Shown in pieces: positions 57,887-64,000 of a DNA stretch of 64,000 nucleotides. The notes under the pieces are model-generated. The model did no database searches, had not been told where the DNA came from, and saw nothing but the letters and a program-made list of their open reading frames with translations. Position 1 is the stretch's first letter; the number at the start of each line of letters is the position of its first letter. The stretch is from Nematostella vectensis (Eukaryota > Cnidaria > Anthozoa > Actiniaria > Edwardsiidae), in NCBI RefSeq assembly GCF_932526225.1, contig NC_064040.1, forward strand, positions 5,677,181 through 5,741,180. Reading direction: 5' to 3'. The position numbers were made by a program, and so were the translations under genes.

Positions 57887-58833
57887 TGATTGCTTTGCAT
57901 TCGACGAACCAAGAACGCGGCTACGGCTAGAATGAGCAGCAACGCATTTTCGCCAAGGAATTTCACCGCTTCTCCTGCAGCCTTAAACACGAAGTTCGCG
58001 ATGCTGCCTACTAGCCCAGGGAGAAGCTCGCCTAGCTCTTTCCCGATAGCCTTAAGCCCGTTACCGACCCCTCTGGCCACGGAGGAGAGCGACTTGCCGA
58101 GCGACGTCACAATGGCCGCGATCGTCGTCGCTACGGCCAACCCGATAGCGGTGACGGTAAAGCCGTACTTTTTGAAGATGGCTTTGATGCGCTCTCTGAG
58201 CGGCTTTCGGTTCTCGAGCTCTCGGTTTTCGCGTGCTTGTTTGTCGATCTCGGATAGCCTTTCCTCGTTGTGCTCACGGGCCTCTTGGCGGCGACTCTCT
58301 GACGTGTTAGGGTCGTCGATGGTCTCCCTGTCTGTGGCTACCACCCCTTGCAGCTCTTGGACTCGTTCTGTGTTCTCCTGGATGACCGCGTCTATCTCTG
58401 CCACAGACCCCATCGCCAGCTTGAAGCCTTTCAGCTTTGCAGCGTCCTGCCGAACGCCCCCGTTCTCATTAAACAGCTGTCTTGGTTTAGTCCAACCTCC
58501 TTTGTCGAGGTTGCGAAGCTGTATTAGCGTCTTTCCCCTCCGGTCTGACTGGAACCGTATCAGATTCTCGCTAAGGTCTGGGTATTCCTCCCTGAGGGAC
58601 TGGAGACCGAGTCTTGTCGCTGCACCCTCTGTGATGAACGAGGTTTCAGCGGTCGTTTGCGTTGTGCTTCGCGCAGCCATGCCGCGCATACGCGACGACG
58701 TGCCCGTCATTGGGATCGACTCCCCATCGTCGGGGTCAAACGGGATAAGGGGCGTCGTCTCGTTGTCCCCCGCTCCGCGATCGGCGGACGCACCCGGCAA
58801 GGTATCGTCAACGTCAACGTCAACATCACCCAT
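57874..58833 (-). CDS. Polinton membrane-associated protein, 319 aa
   Basis: Intact minus-strand frame with an ATG at 58833; its end overlaps the convergent plus-strand frame by 13 nt. An acidic, Thr/Ser-rich N-terminus leads to a charged helical region (about 150-205: NTERVQELQG, EEARENREL-like), then RERIKAIFKKYGF and a C-terminal third of alternating hydrophobic and amphipathic helices with a terminal membrane span (LLLILAVAAFLV) before basic residues. It is a common type in cnidarian Polintons. It might be a minor virion or membrane-active protein, but I have no direct evidence. Confidence 0.62.
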   Translation of the reverse strand: MGDVDVDVDDTLPGASADRGAGDNETTPLIPFDPDDGESIPMTGTSSRMRGMAARSTTQTTAETSFITEGAATRLGLQSLREEYPDLSENLIRFQSDRRGKTLIQLRNLDKGGWTKPRQLFNENGGVRQDAAKLKGFKLAMGSVAEIDAVIQENTERVQELQGVVATDRETIDDPNTSESRRQEAREHNEERLSEIDKQARENRELENRKPLRERIKAIFKKYGFTVTAIGLAVATTIAAIVTSLGKSLSSVARGVGNGLKAIGKELGELLPGLVGSIANFVFKAAGEAVKFLGENALLLILAVAAFLVRRMQSNHQNK

Positions 58834-58953
58834 GATGCGTGCGCATAACTCGTGCTACGCTATATAAGACGTGTCTAACAGTCCGCACCATAGCCACGCG
58901 GCTTCGTACTTTATGTATGTGTACATATATGATATAAAATATACGTAATAGGG
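58834..58953. promoter_or_regulatory. Divergent spacer between the 319-aa gene and the capsid-like gene
   Basis: 120 bp between two divergent start codons. It contains TATATAAGA (about 58860) and an AT-rich run with TATATGATATAAAATATACG (58926-58945). In this GC-rich element, these AT islands are good candidates for promoter cores. Inference from layout. Confidence 0.4.
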
Positions 58954-60011
58954 ATGTCAGTCAGCGATAAACTTGACCCCCAACGAACACCCAGAACTCC
59001 TCTGGGGTTGAAAGCCGAGAGAACTGTTCACCGGGTCACGCTCAACCCGTCGACGGCATCCCCAGGCGAGACGCTATATGTGGCGGTCCCAAAGCTATCG
59101 GAAGGAGTCACGCTCGTGCCTGGCTCCTTGAGGGTCGGTTTCGATCTCTCCATCACAGGCCAAGCAAATAATACCGTCGTGAACAACGTCGGCCGAGGAG
59201 AACGCTCTAAACGCCGCCCACGGGGCGAAGTACACCATCCCGCTAGACCATTCTCTGCTGACGGACCACGGCGTACTGTACCCAAGGGCGCTCTCCGAGG
59301 CGTTGCTCTTCGAGATCACGCTCGCAACGGTTGACCAGGTAGTAGTCGGAAGCGATGCTACCAAATTATCCTATGGCATCAAAAATCTAGAGCTGGAATA
59401 CGAAAGCCTGAGGGACGACAACCTCGCCCGGTCTGCAGCCGCCGCCTACCAAAACGGCACAACGTTCTTCTACAAGCAAGTGAACCTCTACAAGACGCAA
59501 AGGGGCGGACAGCATAATCAACGAGAGTGTCAACCTGCCGCGAAGGTCTATGAGTGGTCTGTTGCTCCTCTTTGTGGAGCCATACACGGCAGGGGCTCGC
59601 GACTCTTTGAAGTTCGTGTACCTCGACATCAAGAGCGTTCGCGTTACAATCGACGGCATGCTAAACAAGGTCTTCAGCCAGGGGCTGCGCCCCACGGATT
59701 TCTGGAGGGAGGCGAAAAGGCGGTCCGTCCGCCCCTCCTCGGGGGGGCAAAGCGGAGCGCCTGCCGCCCCGGCAATCAGCCCCGAGTCGTTCTATGGCGA
59801 TAACAAGTTTGCTCTGTAGATCGACGTTCGAACGACGGACGACAGTGCTATCCATGGGGGTGGTCTCCGATTGGTCAATACCCGCAACGGTGTGCACCTC
59901 GAGATAAAACGCACGGCAAGCGGCACGGGTACCGTAAACTGTCACGTGTTTGTGGTGGCCGACGCCCTAATGAACCTTATGAACGGACAGCTAGAGTCCA
60001 TACAATACTGA
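58954..60011 (+). pseudogene. Major capsid-like protein (double jelly-roll type), broken
   Basis: ATG at 58954. The first part (to about 59190) has SPGETLYVAVPKLSEG, a typical start of the family. At about 59190 the frame shifts, and by comparison with the usual size of about 430-450 aa a central segment seems deleted. The second part runs to about 59525 and contains LLTDHGVLYPRAL in another frame. A second shift moves to the frame with LLLLFVEPYTAGARDS, which is ended by TAG at 59817-59819; homologous coding continues to a natural stop at 60009-60011. Family assignment is by recognition of conserved segments. The gene is dead in this copy and I describe only the pieces. Confidence 0.65.
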
Positions 60012-60024
60012 GCACAGGCACGAA

Positions 60025-60654
60025 GTGCGCGAAGCGCTGCGGCAGCGCTGTATGGACCCGAAAAACATCCCATTCAACGCTCTCATCGTGGGCCCTACGT
60101 CATGCGGGAAGACCCGATTCATAGTGGACCGGCTGCGCGGCCCTTTCCGGGGCAAGTTTGACTACATCGTACTCATGTGCCCTACCTTTGTCTACGACAA
60201 AACATACGACGGCTTCGGCGAGGGCGACAATCGTCTGTTTGTCATCACACCTGAGGCGGGTCAGATCGACATACTGCTGAGGTTTGTATCCGCTCTCTTC
60301 GAAGGCACTAATACGCTAATCATACTCGACGACTGTGCGGCCTCGAAAGACGTAAAGAGGCGCTCTGACCACCTCTTTAACTAGGCGTTCAGCGCGCGCC
60401 ACGTGGGTATTAGCGTGTGGGTGATCACGCAGCAGCTCACCAGCATCACTAAGCCGTTCCGTGAGAACATCGCGGCCTTGGTGGTCTTCTATACACCGAG
60501 CAAGGCGGACATGAAAGCTGTCCTGCATGACTACGGCGCGGAGCTCTCAGAAGAGAAGATGAAAGAGTACATGAATGCCCTCAAGACGAAAAAGTTCTCG
60601 AAGTTAGAGTTTTGCTTGCGTCACCCTTATACTATCGCCCTAGTTGAACGGTAA
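60025..60654 (+). pseudogene. Genome-packaging ATPase (FtsK/HerA, A32-like), one stop
   Basis: Open from GTG 60025, only 13 nt after the capsid-like gene. Walker A is GPTSCGKT at about residues 23-30, Walker B is LIILDDCA near 98-105, and the ITQQ sensor-like segment follows. The frame is interrupted by TAG at 60382-60384, between Walker B and the sensor, and continues in the same frame to the stop at 60652-60654. No ATG is visible at the start. Polinton ATPases of this family are thought to pump DNA into capsids. The order capsid then ATPase fits a virion gene cluster. Confidence 0.75.
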
Positions 60655-60739
60655 GCGCAGTAAACCACCGCCCACGTATGCCCTAGGGCATAACGCATTG
60701 ATCACACGTGTTGCACCTTAGCCACGGCAGGGGTGCACG

Positions 60740-61342
60740 ATGAGCGACGAATACTTTGAGAGTCTTCTTGAGTGGGGCGCCGCCGGCCTCCCGGCCGTCG
60801 AGTTGTTGGACTGCTCGACGCAGCCTGCCGGAACGGCAACCGGAGGTGAGCAAACTGAGGTAGCAGACGCGAGGGAGAAGCTCGCGATTCTCGTAGCCTC
60901 GGGAGAGTCGAGAGAAATGGTAGGCAAGGCCCTGACTCACGACGACGTCAAACGCATGAGCGCCGAGGAGGTGAGGAAGTACGAGAAGCGATACGAGACC
61001 GCTCTAGCCAGCCGGACTACAGACGCCCTGGCAGACAGCTTTCTGAAGCTTACGACTAAGCTAGTAGGCATGGCGCTGCCGATAGACAGTGTTGTCGATC
61101 TTCACAATGACCTAGTGTCCGACTACATCATCAACAACGAGCTCCGCACATTGTGCAGAAGCCTGCCTCTACGCTGCGGTCGTTTGATGGCTTTAGCCGT
61201 CGGGGCGTTACACGTAGCACGCCATGTAGACACCGCCGGGACGGCAGGCGCTGACACGCGGTGTCAACACGAGGTAGCAGTCGCGGACCCACCAGTGGTT
61301 TGCCCGCAAACGCACACTGGCGAGTCTGCCATCCCAGAGTAG
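60740..61342 (+). CDS. Polinton protein of unknown function, 200 aa
   Basis: ATG at 60740. The central part (about residues 45-130) is helical and charged: LTHDDVKRMSAEEVRKYEKRY and LKLTTKLVGMALPIDSVVDL. The C-terminal part looks poor in coding character and may follow a frameshift. Two copies of the dyad GCCGGRACGGCA lie inside (60827 and 61235). No function can be assigned. Confidence 0.5.
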   Translation: MSDEYFESLLEWGAAGLPAVELLDCSTQPAGTATGGEQTEVADAREKLAILVASGESREMVGKALTHDDVKRMSAEEVRKYEKRYETALASRTTDALADSFLKLTTKLVGMALPIDSVVDLHNDLVSDYIINNELRTLCRSLPLRCGRLMALAVGALHVARHVDTAGTAGADTRCQHEVAVADPPVVCPQTHTGESAIPE

Positions 61343-61407
61343 ACGTTCATTTGAAAGCTTGCCACTTCTTCAGCAACCAAGTAGTTGACACCGCGTGTCA
61401 ACACAAA

Positions 61408-61970
61408 TGGAGGAACCTCAAGGAAGTACTAGTGCTCAGCCTGCCGGAACGGCAAACGGGTCAGCGGAAGCTGTGGAACAAACTGCTCATGAACCTGCAC
61501 GTGCGCCTTCGGAGTTAGTGGAGAGAATCACGAGCCCCGAACCACCCGCGACCCGACCTAAACACCCTGGACGAGTCGAAGCCGGAAGGCGCTTGGCAAA
61601 GTGAAAGCGAATTAACAGAGCCAAGAAAAAAGCTGTGCAACACGTTGAGTCGCCGGTCGCTAGCGAGTCGCAGGGACTCGAGAACTTGCGCGCGCGCGCC
61701 GAAGGCGTACACACACCAGTCCCGGAAAGCAGCTCTGCTTGGTCGGCTAGCTCGGTTATCGGGGTCGCTGGTCTTCTATTGTCATTGATCGGTCTCTACA
61801 CACGTAGGCGGGAGCTAGCTGCCGCGTTCACTCGTACACCAGCTGTTAAACAGCGAGCTACCGAAGGTACAGACGACGTGACTCCGCCCGCAAATGCACA
61901 GCAACCACCGCTTGCCGTTCCGGCGAGCCGACCCGGACAATGCAAATCTCGGCTGTTAGCCATGGAGTAA
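61408..61970 (+). pseudogene. Polinton single-span membrane protein, one stop
   Basis: ATG at 61408, six nucleotides after a 19-bp palindrome. The Pro/Ala/Glu-rich N-terminal part is interrupted by TGA at 61602-61604. The same frame then continues through a hydrophobic span (SSVIGVAGLLLSLIGLY) and a basic segment to the stop at 61968-61970. One early stop in a collinear frame suggests recent decay. Function unknown. Confidence 0.5.
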
Positions 61971-62023
61971 GCAGACATTTAGACAGGAGGGCCCCACCCA
62001 TATCCGCACGTCCGTGCATCGCA

Positions 62024-62248
62024 ATGTCGACGACGCAGCAGAGCAAGATTACAAAGACCATCACCGACGCCGCAGTCATTACTGGCCTCGTAGCCGGTAT
62101 CGGCTGGGTTGGGCGCAAGGTCTTGCGCGAGGACTTCACCAAAGACCCCTCCGCGAACGCCATGAACTACGCAAAAATGACTGCCGCCGTTGCAGGTGCT
62201 GTCGCTTTGAAGGGTTACCTTGAGGACCAGAAGATCCTGCCCATGTAG
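62024..62248 (+). CDS. Small Polinton membrane protein, 74 aa
   Basis: ATG at 62024. Two short hydrophobic stretches (AAVITGLVAGIGWVG and MTAAVAGAVALKGYL) flank a charged middle. Intact. Small membrane proteins of this size are usual in this part of Polintons; its role is not known. Confidence 0.55.
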   Translation: MSTTQQSKITKTITDAAVITGLVAGIGWVGRKVLREDFTKDPSANAMNYAKMTAAVAGAVALKGYLEDQKILPM

Positions 62249-62366
62249 TAGTGTACTGTGGCACACTACTACATGTGTAGGCCATGTATTAGACTCGTGT
62301 TCATGTATGGTTCACGTACACACAGCACGTGAAGTGTGCGCACGTGAAACGTACACACACTACTCG

Positions 62367-62792
62367 ATGGCCTCCATCGCGATTTTGGTTGGCGGCGCCG
62401 TCCTAAACGCGACTACATTCGTTGGTGGCAACTACCTCGCAAAGTTCCTGTCGAACTATGAGAGCCCTGCCTTAGCTGAGAAGGAGAGGCACGACAAGGC
62501 CCTAGAGAAAAACCAACAAGACTATGGACGCTACCAACAGCGGCGACAAAAAATCCTCGATTGGCAAGCTCAAAGTCGCGAGAGAGGGTCCCTCCCAAAG
62601 CAAAACTTCACCGACACTGACTACGCGCTCAAACTCTACAACCAGACCCGGCCAAAACAATCCCTGGAGTCGATGCGGGCTCCTGAGCTGTCCGACTACT
62701 ACATCCCCAGCAAAACGCAGAAAAACGCCGAGTTGGCGTACATTGGCGCCGGCGCTCTCGCCATCGGCTACACAGCTAGCCGCTTGCTGTGA
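62367..62792 (+). CDS. Polinton protein, 141 aa, with N- and C-terminal hydrophobic segments
   Basis: ATG at 62367 (an upstream in-frame extension exists but is low-complexity GT-rich). The N-terminus ILVGGAVLNATTFVGGNYL is hydrophobic. The middle is a charged helix rich in Lys/Gln/Arg, ending with the segment APELSDYYIPSKTQKNAELA. A final hydrophobic segment (YIGAGALAIGYTASRLL) closes the protein. Intact. I recognise this architecture from cnidarian Polintons but know of no assigned function. Confidence 0.6.
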   Translation: MASIAILVGGAVLNATTFVGGNYLAKFLSNYESPALAEKERHDKALEKNQQDYGRYQQRRQKILDWQAQSRERGSLPKQNFTDTDYALKLYNQTRPKQSLESMRAPELSDYYIPSKTQKNAELAYIGAGALAIGYTASRLL

Positions 62793-62866
62793 TGTAGCTG
62801 CCGTTCCGGCGCTGCATCTAGGCGGCCTTTTTCCATGCTGCGCGTATGCGCATGCGTATAAGATGA

Positions 62867-63345
62867 TTGCAGACCGGCCTCAGAAAGACCACCTCGGCCG
62901 CCCGCCTACTGAGGACTAAGAGCGCGGCCGTCGTCTCCCGCGAACTCGCTGACATCTATGCAGAGGGACCTCTCACATGGCCTAAAGTCCTCATGGTTGA
63001 TGACGGCACGGAGTTCAAGGGTGCTACCACAAAGCTCCTAACAGACCACGGGGTGGTAGTCCGACGGGCTGAGCCAGGGCACCACAGGAGCCAAGCCTTC
63101 GCCGAGTCTTTCCATCGCTGGCTGGCACAGCGCCTATTTCGTGCGTAGTACTCGAAGGAGCTTGCATCCGGCGAGACAAACCGTGAGTGGGTTACTGCTT
63201 TGCCAATCGTCATCTTGGACATAAACGCAACGAAGACTCGCATGACTGGCTTTGCGCCTAAAGACGCCATAAAGTTGAGGCGCGTGCCTCTCAAAGCCGA
63301 AAAGCTCCCCTTAGAGGTAGGAACGGAGGTGTGGCAATCGGGGGT
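62867..63345 (+). pseudogene. rve-type (retroviral-like) integrase fragment
   Basis: The catalytic core is present only from its second part: VLMVDDGTEFKG (second Asp), then HHRSQAFAESFHRWLAQ (catalytic Glu), with TAG at 63146-63148 directly after. Sequence in the same frame continues (NREWVTALP, APKDAIKL) to about 63345, where it meets the oppositely oriented polymerase fragment. The zinc-binding domain and the first catalytic Asp are missing. Polintons use such integrases for insertion; this piece is inactive. Confidence 0.72.
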
Positions 63346-63997
63346 AGTTTTTGTACACTCGGAGGACGTCTTCGCGAGGAATCCGCCTCAACATGCGTCG
63401 CAACGCTATGTTTGTGTACGCCAAGACGAAGGCCCTGATATGGTACCATTGTGAGCGTCGGACACCGTCTTTGTATTGGATCAGATGGGCCCCGTCAGCA
63501 TGCTCGAAGTTAAGTAAGTGGTCGGTGCCCGCAAGGACGTTTGTCAGATACGCGGCTTTTTCACAGTCGCGGACTACGATCGAGGACTCGTCGCCATGGC
63601 GAGCGCACTTGCCTACGAGTCTTCGCCGCCGGGGCTGGAGTGGGGGAACTTGATGGAGTCCTTTTTTTCCGACGCTATACAACACCTTCCTTGCCGTGGC
63701 CATGACGAGGTCACCCGAGTCTAACAGGTCCTTTAGCTCTGGCGTGCTGATCCAGCCCTCGTTTTGCTCCAAGTGCTGCCCTACCCTCCCGGAAGTGTAG
63801 GGGTGGCAGGCCTCAGAGAACTCCCACTCGGTCGGCTGAATGGCCCCGGTTAGTTGAAGAACCTCGCTCAATGGCCGTCCCACAACATCCGCGATACGAT
63901 ACACGTTCGTAGGGAAGCCGTATTTCCGTACCAAATCAATGGCGTCCGAGGCGCCGCCGAAGACACTGTCCTCGCATCCTAGGTACGCCGCACGCAT
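63311..63997 (-). pseudogene. Protein-primed family B DNA polymerase fragment
   Basis: Minus-strand open frame entering from the right edge. Near the window edge YLGCEDSVFGG may be the motif-A neighbourhood. Downstream are GDESSIVVRDCEKAAYL, WYHIRAFVLAYTNIALRRML and DVLRVYKN, which correspond to the helix before motif C and the first residues of motif C. At that point (about 63345) the polymerase homology ends and the frame runs into the antisense of the integrase piece, stopping at 63311. The motif C aspartates and the thumb are therefore gone. The upstream part continues beyond the window. Confidence 0.65.
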
Positions 63998-64000
63998 GTC

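Larger units (their letters stand above)
54580..64000. mobile_element. Decayed Polinton/Maverick (adintovirus-like) element, right end outside window
   Basis: A GC-rich block, clearly different in base composition from the host genes, packed with short-spaced frames on both strands and without introns. It contains major-capsid-like and packaging-ATPase genes, small membrane proteins, an rve-type integrase fragment and a PolB fragment: the diagnostic Polinton set. I did not find the adenain-like protease. The left boundary is placed where the composition changes. Terminal inverted repeats cannot be tested because the right end lies beyond 64000. Several genes contain stops or frameshifts, so this copy is inactive. 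Confidence 0.8.

Noticed and set aside
57890-58867. Plus-strand 325-codon frame opposite the 319-aa Polinton gene
   Set aside because: Antisense of a better-supported minus-strand gene with clear helical and membrane segments; Ser/Arg-rich translation typical of a shadow.

Overview
The window is nuclear DNA from an intron-rich invertebrate, most likely an anthozoan cnidarian (a Nematostella-like sea anemone or relative). That guess rests on gene structure, on animal gene families, on an animal hydantoinase-DUF917 gene, and on transposon proteins of a kind I associate with cnidarians. No rRNA, tRNA, CRISPR or bacterial operon structure is visible.

Layout. 1-1333 shows no gene. 1334-3792 is a 5'-truncated CR1/L2-type LINE with an open reverse-transcriptase frame. 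5144-9274 (minus) is a three-exon INPP1 gene (inositol polyphosphate 1-phosphatase, 388 aa). 9630-10854 (plus) is a two-exon BK-channel beta-subunit-like gene (220 aa). 12983-23392 (plus) is a 12-exon, 985-aa protein joining a HyuA-type hydantoinase/oxoprolinase half to a DUF917 half; two of its introns hold large minisatellites. 23400-27298 is intergenic and packed with inverted-repeat (MITE-like) elements. 27299-53285 (plus) is a 21-exon TOGARAM1/crescerin orthologue (1984 aa, four TOG arrays, cilium/microtubule protein). Every exon junction I placed keeps the reading frame. From about 54.58 kb to the window end lies a GC-rich, decayed Polinton/Maverick (adintovirus-like) element. It has a major-capsid-like gene, a packaging ATPase, several small membrane proteins, an integrase fragment and a PolB fragment. 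Some frames are intact and others are broken by stops and frameshifts.

The most unusual signal is in the TOGARAM1 gene. At least five intronic minisatellites abut splice sites, and in several the repeat unit itself carries a copy of the splice site: 5' sites after exons 6, 12 and 19, and a 3'-site-like motif before exon 18. In two cases the repeats also copy adjacent exon sequence. The gene therefore appears to have grown arrays of decoy splice sites by tandem duplication across exon/intron boundaries. A PIF/Harbinger transposon split one of these arrays.

The host genes are independent single-copy loci, not an operon: phosphoinositide turnover, K+ channel modulation, an uncharacterised hydantoinase-like enzyme and ciliary microtubule regulation. 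The Polinton genes would have formed a virion and replication module but are now mostly dead in this copy. Broken virus-like genes are described with their breaks only and are not reconstructed.
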